From a virus, in the IMG/VR virus record IMGVR_UViG_3300008262_000128, positions 1 to 39,491 of that record: a DNA stretch of 39,491 bases; one strand, 5' to 3'. Under the pieces are notes generated by a model that worked only from the letters and a program-made list of their open reading frames with translations, did not search any database and was not told the DNA's origin. Numbering within the stretch: position 1 is the stretch's first letter; each line of letters opens with the position of its first letter. A program made the position numbers and the translations under genes. Positions 1 to 8,422 of the stretch are shown here, in pieces.

Positions 1-114
1 GGCGCTGGCAAAGGGCGGGGCCGAGACGCAATCGGCCAGCGACCTCTTGGCCTTGGCGCAAAAGCGGCGTGAGGCGCTCTACGCCGACATCGCTCGCCGG
101 ACGGGGAACCCGAC
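1..114. repeat. Terminal direct repeat (left copy)
   Basis: The first 114 bases are identical to the last 114 (39378-39491). Both copies lie inside the tail-adaptor gene, and the reading frame continues without a break when the ends are joined. This is what an assembler produces from a circular or circularly permuted molecule. A short physical terminal repeat cutting a structural gene is less likely. Confidence 0.95.
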
Positions 115-157
115 CTTTATGCAGTTTCCGGACCAAGCCGCCGTGTGGGGTGGCTAA
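2..157 (+). CDS. Tail adaptor (head-to-tail connector), C-terminal part
   Basis: These codons finish the gene that begins at 38848. Joined through the terminal repeat, the protein is 228 aa. This part reads ALAKGGAETQ onward and ends QAAVWGG before TAA at 155-157. The stop overlaps the ATG of the next gene as TAATG. Position between the head genes and a gp10-like tail protein, together with size, suits a P22 gp4 / T7 gp11-type adaptor that docks under the portal. The function is inferred from order and size; there is no diagnostic motif. Confidence 0.75.
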   Translation, partial: ALAKGGAETQSASDLLALAQKRREALYADIARRTGNPTFMQFPDQAAVWGG

Positions 158-1704
158 TGGTGAACCTGTCACCGGGACGGCAGAAGGTGACGGACCAACA
201 GCCCCGGATGGACGGGGGGCTGAATGACGTGTCGGACGATACGGCGCTCCAGCCGAACCAGATGCGGCGAGCGACCAACCTGCGTTTGACAGACTTCGGC
301 GCGGCGACCAAGCGGGGTGGGACCCAGCGCACCTCGACCAACGCACTTGCGGCGGCGGCGGTCCTGAACGGCTACACTTGGCATAAGGACAACGGGACCA
401 ACCAGATTATGGCGGTGTGCAATGGGGCGCTTCGGACGGCGACCTACGGCACCTTTCCGCTGACCTATGCAACCCAGTCTGGGACGCTTTCCACGACCGT
501 GCCGCCCAGCTTCGTGGAGTTTCGGGATGCCGGGAATGCCGAGGTGGTGTACATCGCCGATGGTGGCCTGCTCAACAAGTGGAACGGCACCACCTTGACG
601 GAGATTGCGAACACGCTGGCCGTCAAGCAGGTGGTCGTCTTTAACCAGCGGCTGTGGGGGGCAGGCAACAGCACCTATCCTAACAGCATCTTCTACTCGT
701 CGCTGAATAACGGCGACGACTTGGGCTATGCTACGCCTCCGGCTGGGGGCGGGCAGATTATCGTCCGGACCTTCGGGGACGAGCAGATTATCGGGCTTGC
801 GCCCATTAACACCTCGCTCCTGATTTTCCACGACCGTGGCATCTCGCGACTCACGGGGTTGGGGCAGGACGACATTAACGTCTCGCCTGCGGCAGTCACG
901 GCAGACGTGGGCATCATCGCTGGGAACACCATCGTCCCGGTCAATAACGTTGCCTACTTTATCTCCGAGCGTGGGCTGTATCGGTGCAATGAGGTCGAGG
1001 TCTCACCCGTCGGCACCCCGGTTGCGCCAGACCCGATCCTACCAATCATCCGCCAACTGACCTCGGCACAGTTTGACAAGATTCGGATGGTGCTGAATCG
1101 GGCGACCAAGGAACTCTGGATTACCCTCCCGAACTACGGGTGCTACCAGTACCACACTCTGCTCAATGCGTGGTCTGGGCCGTGGGACGGTGGGTATGTG
1201 TCCCCTGACACGACGTGCTTCTTTGAGACGCTTGACAGCGCCGGACTCCCGGTAGTGCTGAAGGGCGATGCTTCGGGCTGGGTCACCCTGTGCGATGCGC
1301 CCGGGGTGTTCGTGGACAACCAGACCGCCGCTGGGACAGGCGGGACACGCTATGCACTGACCCTTCAGATGCACCGCCTCTACTGCGGGGACGACTCGCT
1401 CTCCAAGGCGTTTCGCTGGGGCTACCTCACGGCCCAGCTCAAGGGATCGGACCAGTGTCGCGTTGAGTGGAACTCGGGCGACAGCTTCGGGTCGTACTCG
1501 CTCCCACCGTCTTACGACGAAACGTGGGGTGGGTCGGGAACCTACTGGGGGACCGGAACGTGGGGTGGGACAGGCAGTCAGAATTACCGCATCCCGATGA
1601 GCGGGACGGGCTACTATGTGGACATCAGCATCATTGACTCTGGCGAGGCATTGCCCGTCTTCAGTCGCTTTCAGTTAGAAACCTTTGCCTTGGGGCGTCG
1701 TTAA
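157..1704 (+). CDS. Tail hub/stabilisation protein, P22 gp10-like
   Basis: A 515-aa protein rich in Gly, Thr and aromatic residues. It has an N-terminal segment of the kind MDGGLN...NLRLTDFGAATKRGGTQ and repeated short beta-strand and turn patterns, suggesting a beta-propeller-like fold. The P22 gp10 family (about 470 aa) closes the portal channel and carries the fibre or needle. Gene order fits: adaptor upstream, fibre directly downstream. I chose ATG 157, which overlaps the preceding stop (TAATG), over the in-frame GTG at 145. It contains no enzymatic motif. A T7 gp12-like nozzle is the main alternative. Confidence 0.7.
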   Translation: MVNLSPGRQKVTDQQPRMDGGLNDVSDDTALQPNQMRRATNLRLTDFGAATKRGGTQRTSTNALAAAAVLNGYTWHKDNGTNQIMAVCNGALRTATYGTFPLTYATQSGTLSTTVPPSFVEFRDAGNAEVVYIADGGLLNKWNGTTLTEIANTLAVKQVVVFNQRLWGAGNSTYPNSIFYSSLNNGDDLGYATPPAGGGQIIVRTFGDEQIIGLAPINTSLLIFHDRGISRLTGLGQDDINVSPAAVTADVGIIAGNTIVPVNNVAYFISERGLYRCNEVEVSPVGTPVAPDPILPIIRQLTSAQFDKIRMVLNRATKELWITLPNYGCYQYHTLLNAWSGPWDGGYVSPDTTCFFETLDSAGLPVVLKGDASGWVTLCDAPGVFVDNQTAAGTGGTRYALTLQMHRLYCGDDSLSKAFRWGYLTAQLKGSDQCRVEWNSGDSFGSYSLPPSYDETWGGSGTYWGTGTWGGTGSQNYRIPMSGTGYYVDISIIDSGEALPVFSRFQLETFALGRR

Positions 1705-4700
1705 ATGGCAGAAACAGTCGGTCAACATTCCGTCGCCGCGTTCACCTCACCCGTCAACGGCACTACGCCGATTGACGCGAACTCGGTGCGCGGCAACGAC
1801 AACACGGTGCGCTCGGCGTATGTCGACCACGACGCGGACCCCGGCATCCACGTTCAGTCCTCTACGCTGGCCTCACGTCCGGTGGCCGGGACGGCGGGCC
1901 GCAAGTGGGTGACCGTCAGCTCGGGGCGCTACCAGTTCTGGTATGACGACGGCTCCCGCTGGCACGAGGTCGCCTCGGACGCCATCAACGTGGACTGCTT
2001 GGCCGACGCCAATCTCGCCAAGGGGGATGTGGTCAAGGTCACCGGGTTCAACAACGGCCAGAACCTGCCGACGGTGAACAAGGTCACGTCCTCGACCGAC
2101 GTGGCGTTCGGCGTGGTCGAGAACACGGTGACCTCGGGCAATATCGTCCAGATCGTCAACACGGGCTTGATTGAGGACCTGAACACGGGTGCGTTTGCGA
2201 TTAACGACATCCTCTACCCGAACACCTCGGGTGGGCTGACGCTTACCAAGCCAACGTCGGGCAACTACCAGCCCGTCGCGTTTGTCCTCCGCTCAAACAA
2301 CACGAACGGCGTCCTCTACGTCGAGTTCTCGGCCCCCCGCATCGTGGAGCGGTCGAATAACGAAGCCTCGACCATCGTCCTCCGGGACGCCTCGGGGAAC
2401 TTCGCCGCTGGCACCATCACCGCTGGGGCGCTGACCGCGTCCGGGGCGGTGTCGGCCGGATCAGTGACCTCGACTGGCCTCGTCACCTTCGCCAGCTTGA
2501 AGGGGACTGGCGCGACTACGGTGACCAATATCCTCGACGAGGATAATATGGCCTCGGACAGCGCCACGGCGCTGGCCACCCAGCAGAGCATCAAGGCGTA
2601 TGTGGACGCCAAGGTCGCCACGGTGGACACGCTGGCCGAGGTGCTGGCCAACGGCAACACCACGGGCGCGACGGACATCATTGTCACGGCGGGCCAGAAG
2701 ATTACGACCGACACCATCGCCGAGACGAGTTCTGGCTTTGGCGTCACCATCGACTCCGTCCTGCTCAAGGACGATGTGGTCAACGCGACCGACATCGAGG
2801 TCGATACCATCTCGGCGAACAACGGGACGCTGGCGGTGACGCTGGCCAGCACGGGCGTAGCGACCATCGCGCAACAGCCCATCCTCTCGTCCCTGACCGC
2901 CTCGCAGGCCGTCTTCACGGACGCCTCCAAGGGCCTCGTCTCCAACGCCATCACGGGGACGGGGAACGTGGTCATGTCGGCCAGCCCCACGCTGACGGGG
3001 ACGGTGACGGCGGCCACGATCAACGCCACCACGCTGGGCGGGACGCTGTCCACGGCGGCCCAGCCCAACGTCACCTCGCTGGGGACGCTCTCCTCGCTCG
3101 CGGTCACGGGGAACCTGACGCTCGGGGCCGACGTGGTCCTGTCGCGTGGGGCCGCTGACCGCTTGGATTTGGCCTCGGGCGACGCGCTCAACGTGGTCAG
3201 CGGGACGTACAAGATTGCCAACACCGATGTCCTCTCGGCGACCACGCTCGGGAGCGGCGTCACGGCGTCCAGCCTCACCTCGGTCGGCACCCTGTCCTCG
3301 CTGACGGTCAGCGGCGACCTGACGGTGGATACCTCGACGCTCAAGGTCGATAGCGCGAACAACCGCGTTGGCATCGGGACGGCGAGTCCGGCAGTGCGGC
3401 TTGATGTGGTAGATACGGCGGCGGTTGCTCGTCTTCGTAGCAGTAGTTCGACTGCCGCTGATGCGCCTCGCTTGCGATTCTTTCACGAAGGCAACGACGA
3501 GTTCCATATCGCTGGTGGCGATGGCCTGTTGTTTTATGGTGGCGGTACCAACCTGCGGATGACGCTCACGGGTTCCGGCAACCTCGGCCTCGGGGTGACG
3601 CCGAGTGCGCCGTTGCACGTTAAGGCCGCGAGCAACGAAATCATGCGGCTACAGTCGTCGGATGCGACGACGGGTTCGCTGTATTTCTCGTTTTACGATT
3701 CAGCAGACGCGGAAAAGGCGTACATTGGATACGGCTCTAGCTCGAACGATGACTTTCTCTTTGTCCAAAGAGAAAACGCAGCAATGGCCTTTTACACCAA
3801 CGCCACCGAACGCGCCCGCATCACGTCGGGGGGCGATGTTCAGATACGAACGGCTGATGCGTACCTCTATTCCAACGGCACATCTGGCGGCACGACGATT
3901 GACGCTGGTTTTAGATTCTTGTCGTCGTCAAAGGTTTTGTCGTTCTGGACTAACGACACCGAGAAAGCCCGCATCACGTCGGATGGTTACTTGTGCGCTG
4001 GGCGGACCACGACGGTCAACGGTGCGCGGTTTATGTCGAGCGGCGCATCGGTAGCCTACGGAACCGAGTGGGCAGCTAACACCTATTTGAGTCAGATGTA
4101 TTTTGACTCATCGTACTATATGGGTGTGCTTGCTGATTCTGGTGGGCGTGAGTTGCGGATGGTTGCCAACAGCGGCGACAGTACGGCAAAAATTACGTTT
4201 TACACGGGCGGCGCTGGCACCCCAACCGAACGCGCCCGCATCACGTCGGGGGGCTACTTCAAGGCGTCGAATGATGGGACGTATCAAGGTTCGACAGGTG
4301 CCTATCACGAATTCCGCACGACGCAGAATGACCAAGTGTCGCTTTTTGTTACCTCAACTGCCGCAAGTGGAAATCAATACGGTATTCAGGTCCGTACAGC
4401 TAACGACCAAAACAACGGAACGAACAACTTTTTAACGTGCTACGGGGCAAGCACCGAACGTGCCACGATTAATTCCAATGGCGGCTTGTCGAACTACAGC
4501 GCCAACAACGTCAACCTCGCCTCGGACTTCCGACTCAAGCAGGACATCGCCCCGCTCGCCTCGACGTGGGACAAGCTCAAGGCCATCGAGGTCGTGAACT
4601 TCCGCTACAAGGACTGCAACGAGGACGACCCTGCGCTGTACGGCGTCATCGCCCAGCAGGTCCAGCCCATCGTGCCGGAACTGGTGGTCGTGACCCGCGA

Positions 4701-4887
4701 GGCGGTTGAGGCGAAGGACGCGGAACTGGACGAGGATGGCAACGAGGTGAAGCCAGCGGTCGAGGCCGCGCCAGAGTATTACGGCATCCGTGAACAGCCG
4801 ATGTATTGGCTGGCAATCAAGGCGTTGCAAGAGGCGCAAGCCCGTATCGAGGCGCTGGAAGCCCGCCTTGAGGCGCTGGAAGCGTAA
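1705..4887 (+). CDS. Tail fibre with C-terminal S74 intramolecular chaperone
   Basis: A 1060-aa fibre starting directly after the preceding TAA. Residues 1-200 look like the virion-attachment head. Residues 200-560 carry repeats of the form TSLGTLSSLAVTGNL, typical of trimeric beta-rich shafts. Residues 570-930 carry repeats ending in TERARITSGG. The C-terminus is a Peptidase_S74 domain: Ser940-Asp941 in SDFRLKQDI is the expected autocleavage site, followed by YGVIAQQV and a final EALEARLEALEA coiled coil. In this family the domain (about 121 aa here) folds the trimer and is then cut off. The 3400-4500 segment is visibly poorer in GC than its flanks, as expected for a swapped receptor-binding module. 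Confidence 0.9.
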   Translation: MAETVGQHSVAAFTSPVNGTTPIDANSVRGNDNTVRSAYVDHDADPGIHVQSSTLASRPVAGTAGRKWVTVSSGRYQFWYDDGSRWHEVASDAINVDCLADANLAKGDVVKVTGFNNGQNLPTVNKVTSSTDVAFGVVENTVTSGNIVQIVNTGLIEDLNTGAFAINDILYPNTSGGLTLTKPTSGNYQPVAFVLRSNNTNGVLYVEFSAPRIVERSNNEASTIVLRDASGNFAAGTITAGALTASGAVSAGSVTSTGLVTFASLKGTGATTVTNILDEDNMASDSATALATQQSIKAYVDAKVATVDTLAEVLANGNTTGATDIIVTAGQKITTDTIAETSSGFGVTIDSVLLKDDVVNATDIEVDTISANNGTLAVTLASTGVATIAQQPILSSLTASQAVFTDASKGLVSNAITGTGNVVMSASPTLTGTVTAATINATTLGGTLSTAAQPNVTSLGTLSSLAVTGNLTLGADVVLSRGAADRLDLASGDALNVVSGTYKIANTDVLSATTLGSGVTASSLTSVGTLSSLTVSGDLTVDTSTLKVDSANNRVGIGTASPAVRLDVVDTAAVARLRSSSSTAADAPRLRFFHEGNDEFHIAGGDGLLFYGGGTNLRMTLTGSGNLGLGVTPSAPLHVKAASNEIMRLQSSDATTGSLYFSFYDSADAEKAYIGYGSSSNDDFLFVQRENAAMAFYTNATERARITSGGDVQIRTADAYLYSNGTSGGTTIDAGFRFLSSSKVLSFWTNDTEKARITSDGYLCAGRTTTVNGARFMSSGASVAYGTEWAANTYLSQMYFDSSYYMGVLADSGGRELRMVANSGDSTAKITFYTGGAGTPTERARITSGGYFKASNDGTYQGSTGAYHEFRTTQNDQVSLFVTSTAASGNQYGIQVRTANDQNNGTNNFLTCYGASTERATINSNGGLSNYSANNVNLASDFRLKQDIAPLASTWDKLKAIEVVNFRYKDCNEDDPALYGVIAQQVQPIVPELVVVTREAVEAKDAELDEDGNEVKPAVEAAPEYYGIREQPMYWLAIKALQEAQARIEALEARLEALEA
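3805..3834 (+). repeat. 30-bp direct repeat in the fibre gene (copy 1)
   Basis: A 30-base stretch encoding TERARITSGG is identical at 3805-3834 and 4225-4254. A diverged third copy lies near 3957. Identity at the DNA level, not only the protein level, points to recent duplication or recombination between fibre modules. Confidence 0.85.
4225..4254 (+). repeat. 30-bp direct repeat in the fibre gene (copy 2)
   Basis: Second identical copy of the 3805-3834 element, 420 bp downstream and in the same reading frame. It encodes the shaft motif TERARITSGG. Confidence 0.85.
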
Positions 4888-5288
4888 TGCGGAACTGGCT
4901 GGCGTCCATCGGGCGGCAACTGCTTCGCGCCTTCGGGCTGGGGCCGAAAGCTCTGCCGCTTGACTGGGGCGTCACGGTGTTCCCGGTGACCGACCGTGCG
5001 GCGATTGACGCCCTGTGGTGGACCCAACACGCCATCGTCACGGGTCGCGGGACGGCGGCGGCGTATGCGAACCCCGAGGGACTGCGCTACGGGGTCTATC
5101 AGGGCGACCGCTTCCCCGACGGCTCGACCCATTGGGGCAAGTACTGGGCGCACTCACGGGTCATCGTGGTGCTGAAGGCGCACGAACGCAACACCGCCCT
5201 CTGGGCGCACGAGTGCCGCCACGATGTGCTGGGGACGGAGACGCACCCGGCGGCGTGGTTCAACGGATCATCACTGGAGCTACCGTAA
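4887..5288 (+). CDS. Small putative zinc metallopeptidase (HExxH)
   Basis: A 133-aa protein with the zincin signature HECRH (His108, Glu109, His112), preceded by helix-like ERNTALWAHE and followed eight residues later by His120 (ETHP), a candidate third metal ligand. The start overlaps the fibre stop (TAATG), so it is translationally coupled to the fibre, and its own stop overlaps the next ATG. The motif is visible; activity is inferred. It could be a tail-borne or lysis-related peptidase, or a catalytically idle structural protein. No signal peptide is visible. Confidence 0.65.
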   Translation: MRNWLASIGRQLLRAFGLGPKALPLDWGVTVFPVTDRAAIDALWWTQHAIVTGRGTAAAYANPEGLRYGVYQGDRFPDGSTHWGKYWAHSRVIVVLKAHERNTALWAHECRHDVLGTETHPAAWFNGSSLELP

Positions 5289-5458
5289 TGCCAAGGAATA
5301 TGCAGGAGTTCTGGAATACCCCGAACCCGAAGAGCAAGTCTACGAAGCTGACGCCGAAGGAGAAGGCCGCCGCCAAGGATCGGGCGGAGGCGGCTGGGCG
5401 TCCCTATCCGAACCTCGTGGACAACGCCGCTGTGGCTCGGAAAAAGCAGGCAAAGTAG
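5288..5458 (+). CDS. Small conserved phage protein, unknown function
   Basis: A 56-aa, Lys/Ala-rich, basic protein starting with MPRNMQEFWN and overlapping the preceding stop as TAATG. The C-terminal part, AEAAGRPYPNLVDN, matches a pattern I recall from small proteins placed between tail and ejection genes in podoviruses, so it is probably conserved. A short linear helix is likely. The function is unknown. Confidence 0.7.
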   Translation: MPRNMQEFWNTPNPKSKSTKLTPKEKAAAKDRAEAAGRPYPNLVDNAAVARKKQAK

Positions 5459-5500
5459 CTACTAAGTAATTACCTTTACCAGTACCACACAGAGGACGAT

Positions 5501-6400
5501 ATGGCGCAGAAGACAGCGAAACAGATTCAGGACGAGGCCAATCGCCTCTTTGGTAAAGGGGCATCGGACAAGAAGTTCGAGTGGCGTCGGCAACAGCAGG
5601 CCGAGGCGGGGCTAGAGCAAGAGAAGAAGACCCGAGGCGGAGTGGCCGGAGCCTACGACCGCAATAAGGCATTGGTGCAGGCGGCGGTCCCGCTGATTGC
5701 CGGGGCGCTGATTCCGGGGTCCTCGATGATCGCCGGAGCCTTGGCTGGCGGAGCCGCTCGTGGTCTCGACCGTGAGGGCAAGGGCGGGATCGGGCTTGAC
5801 CTCGGTCAGGCCGCCAAGGGCGCGGCGGCTGGGGCGCTTCTTGGGAGTGCTGGTGGGGCCGCCCGGACCGGGATTCAAGGGATGCTTGGTGGCGGTATGA
5901 AGGCGATGCCTGCCCCGGGGGCGGGAATTACGACCGTGGGCGGACAGGCTCCGGGGGCGGTCACCGGGATGCCGGGTATGGGCGCTGGTGCGGGTGCGCC
6001 TCTTAAGGCGCTTCCCGGGATGGGGCAGGGCGCGACGACGATCGGTCAGCGGGTTGCCGGGGCGGTGATGCCGCCGACTGGCGCTGGCTCGCTGACGACC
6101 GCCGCGCCAAGCCTTGGACAGCGGCTTGGAGCTGGGGCGATGAATGTGGCTGGCAAGATCGGGTCGCGGGTGATGGAGAAGCCGGAGCTGGCCGGACAGG
6201 CATTTCTCGGCTACACCAAGTCGCGGCAGGAGTCGGAAAAGAATAAGATCGCCCGTGAGCAATTGGCGCAGGCGGAGTCGCAGTTCCAGCGCACTTTCGG
6301 GCAGTCCGAATCCGAGCGCCAGCGCGAGGTTGAGCGCCAGCGCCGGATTGCCCAGTTGCTGGCTCCCCTCTTCCAGCGCATTAGCGGAGGGCAGGGCTAA
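5501..6400 (+). CDS. Putative ejection/internal virion protein, Gly/Ala-rich
   Basis: A 299-aa protein. Residues 1-50 are charged and helical. Residues 55-230 are Gly/Ala-rich with long hydrophobic stretches (for example VPLIAGALIPG), compatible with membrane insertion. Residues 235-299 form a Gln/Arg/Glu coiled coil containing QRTFGQSESERQRE, which resembles the repeat unit of the next protein. The stop overlaps the next start (TAATG). It lies between tail and lysis genes, where DNA-ejection proteins (P22 gp7/16/20, T7 gp14-16) sit. Composition and place are the only evidence. Confidence 0.6.
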   Translation: MAQKTAKQIQDEANRLFGKGASDKKFEWRRQQQAEAGLEQEKKTRGGVAGAYDRNKALVQAAVPLIAGALIPGSSMIAGALAGGAARGLDREGKGGIGLDLGQAAKGAAAGALLGSAGGAARTGIQGMLGGGMKAMPAPGAGITTVGGQAPGAVTGMPGMGAGAGAPLKALPGMGQGATTIGQRVAGAVMPPTGAGSLTTAAPSLGQRLGAGAMNVAGKIGSRVMEKPELAGQAFLGYTKSRQESEKNKIAREQLAQAESQFQRTFGQSESERQREVERQRRIAQLLAPLFQRISGGQG

Positions 6401-8421
6401 TGACTAGCCGCTTGATGACGGAAGAAGAGCGCAAGAGGATGATGGAGGATTCCCGGAACTCCGGGATGTGGGGAGCGCCAACGCGCCAACCGAGTCCACC
6501 GCCTCAAGGAACGCGGATGGCCGAGCGGATGGGTGGCGGAGCAAGCCCGATGGGAACGGGGATGGCAACCCTCCAGCCGACTGCGCCGACTGCGCCCCAG
6601 CCGCTCCAGCAACAGCCCGGGCAAGCCCAGCCTGCCCAGCAGATGCAGGCGGCTCCGGCCCCTCGTCAGCAGACCTTCGCCCAGATGCAGGCGTCCGGGC
6701 AGGCCCGTCCGGCCCCGCCACAGCCGATGCAGATGCAGGCCCAGTTGGCTGGCGTGGAAGAGCAAGTGCGAGCCGCACCGAACATAACCTACAGTATGGC
6801 CGGGACGCCCACGGCGGGTGCGCCAACCGCTGGCGCTCCCACCCAGCAGGCTCCGGCCCAGCCGAACCTCCAGCAGATGGCCTTCCAGCAGATGCGGCAG
6901 GCCAGTCAGGCGGATCTGCAAGCCCAGTTCCAAGCCCAGCAACAGCAGTTGAACGAGGAGATGGCTCGCCGTGGGCTGGCCGCGTCCTCGATTGCCTCCG
7001 GGCGGATGGGTGACCTTGCGGGTCAGCAGGCTCGGGCGCTGGCAGGGTTGGATGCCCAGCTTCTCCAGCAACAGGCCCAGCAGTCCTTCCAAGCCGAGCA
7101 GGAGGCCGCCCAGCGAGCCTTTGCGGGCGGGGAATCGGCCTTGGAGCGCCAGCTCCGTGAGCAGATGCAACGGGAGGGCTTTGGACAGGAGCGCGACATC
7201 CTTGGTCGGACGCAGACATTCGCTGGTAGCGAGTCTGCCGCCGAGCGCGAACTCCGTCAGCAGTTGATGCGCGAAGGCAATACGTTTGAGGCGGCCCAAG
7301 CGGAAGCCCAGCGTCGGTTTGCCGGGGGTGAGAGCGCCTTGGAGCGCGGTCTCCGTGAGCGGCTCCAGTCGGGGGCGCAAGCCTTTGAGGCGGGTCAGGC
7401 GCGGGAACAGCGGACCTTCGCTGGTGGCGAGTCGGCCTTGGAGCGCGAGGCGCGGATGAACCTCCAGACGGGCGCACAGGAGTTCCAGCGCGGCGAGACC
7501 GCTTTGGAGCGCGAGTTGCGGGACCGTCTCCAGCTCGGGTCGCAGGTCTTTGAGGCCGGACAGGCCGAGCAACAGCGTCGCTTTGCCGGGACCGAATCTG
7601 CCGCCGAGCGGGCGGCACGGGAGCGGCAACAGACCCTCGCCCAGATGTTCGAGCGTGAGCAGGCGGGCGAGCAACGGAAGTTTACTGGCACCGAGTCCCA
7701 GTTCCAGCGCGATCTCCAGCGTCAGTTGCAGTCGGGCGCACAGTCGTTCGAGGCCCAGCAGGCGCTGGCCCAGCGGCTCTTTGCGGGGACGGAGTCGGCG
7801 GCGGAACGCGAGCAACGGCTGGCGTTGCAGGCCCGCCAGTTCGCGCAGGAAGAGGCGCAGGCCCAGCTCCAGCGCGACTTTGCGCGTGGGGAGTCGAGCG
7901 CCGAGCGGACGCTCCGGTCGCAGTTGCAGACCGGGGCGCAGGAGTTCCAGCGCGGGGAGTCCGAACTTGAGCGGCAACTGCGGACGACCCTACAGGGCCA
8001 GCAGATTGCCGAGTCGGCGGCAGACCGTGCGATGCGTCAGCGGTTTGGCGAGGCGGACATCACCGGGACGTATGGCGGCCAGCAGACGATGGCGGCACGG
8101 CAGTTTGCGGCCCAGCAGGATATGGCCCGGAACCAGATGCTCACCCAGTTGGCGGGGCAACTGGCGGGTGGCGCACCGGAAACGATGGAAGCGTTGTTTA
8201 AGGCCCTCGGTATTACTCCGCCCGGTGGTGGCGGCGGCGGTGGTGGCGGGGGTGGTGGTGGTGGCGCTGGCGGCGGCGGCGCGGTTGGCGGTGGAATGGG
8301 TGGCGGCGTTACTGGCGGTGGCTATGCTGGTGGCGCATTAGGCAATGCTGGCACGTTAACCGGATTTTCGTCCAACGATTTAGCGGCACTCAGTCAAATG
8401 TTCCTCCCACAGGCGTACTGA
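6400..8421 (+). CDS. Gln-rich repeat protein, putative ejection protein
   Basis: A 673-aa protein. Residues 1-160 are Pro/Gln/Ala-rich and low in complexity. Residues 160-240 are Gln-rich helix. Residues 240-550 hold about ten tandem units of 22-35 aa, each with a core like FAGGESALERELR followed by LQSGAQ and FEAGQA. Residues 608-645 are almost all glycine, and the tail contains SSNDLAALSQMF. The repeats should form long helices or coiled coils. The position after another Gly/Ala-rich virion-type protein and before the giant protein suggests an injected channel protein, analogous to T7 gp15. No family was recognised. Confidence 0.6.
   Translation: MTSRLMTEEERKRMMEDSRNSGMWGAPTRQPSPPPQGTRMAERMGGGASPMGTGMATLQPTAPTAPQPLQQQPGQAQPAQQMQAAPAPRQQTFAQMQASGQARPAPPQPMQMQAQLAGVEEQVRAAPNITYSMAGTPTAGAPTAGAPTQQAPAQPNLQQMAFQQMRQASQADLQAQFQAQQQQLNEEMARRGLAASSIASGRMGDLAGQQARALAGLDAQLLQQQAQQSFQAEQEAAQRAFAGGESALERQLREQMQREGFGQERDILGRTQTFAGSESAAERELRQQLMREGNTFEAAQAEAQRRFAGGESALERGLRERLQSGAQAFEAGQAREQRTFAGGESALEREARMNLQTGAQEFQRGETALERELRDRLQLGSQVFEAGQAEQQRRFAGTESAAERAARERQQTLAQMFEREQAGEQRKFTGTESQFQRDLQRQLQSGAQSFEAQQALAQRLFAGTESAAEREQRLALQARQFAQEEAQAQLQRDFARGESSAERTLRSQLQTGAQEFQRGESELERQLRTTLQGQQIAESAADRAMRQRFGEADITGTYGGQQTMAARQFAAQQDMARNQMLTQLAGQLAGGAPETMEALFKALGITPPGGGGGGGGGGGGGGAGGGGAVGGGMGGGVTGGGYAGGALGNAGTLTGFSSNDLAALSQMFLPQAY
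7117..8045 (+). repeat. Tandem protein-level repeats (GES-x-x-ER units)
   Basis: About ten in-frame units share the core F-A-G-G/T-E-S-A-x-E-R, spaced 22-35 codons apart. The DNA copies have diverged, so this is an old internal amplification maintained at protein level. Confidence 0.8.
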
Positions 8422-8422
8422 T

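Noticed and set aside
1-114. Physical direct terminal repeat of a T7-like genome
   Set aside because: The repeat is inside a structural gene that needs both sides of the join, which fits an assembly overlap much better.
2316-3618. Two long minus-strand frames over the fibre shaft
   Set aside because: They are antisense to the repeated fibre shaft and reflect its codon bias; they match no family and have no leader.
6397-7977. 526-aa open frame on the minus strand opposite the Gln-rich ejection gene
   Set aside because: It mirrors the repeats of the plus-strand gene, has Leu/Arg/Gly composition typical of antisense GC-rich frames, and lacks a start context or operon neighbour.
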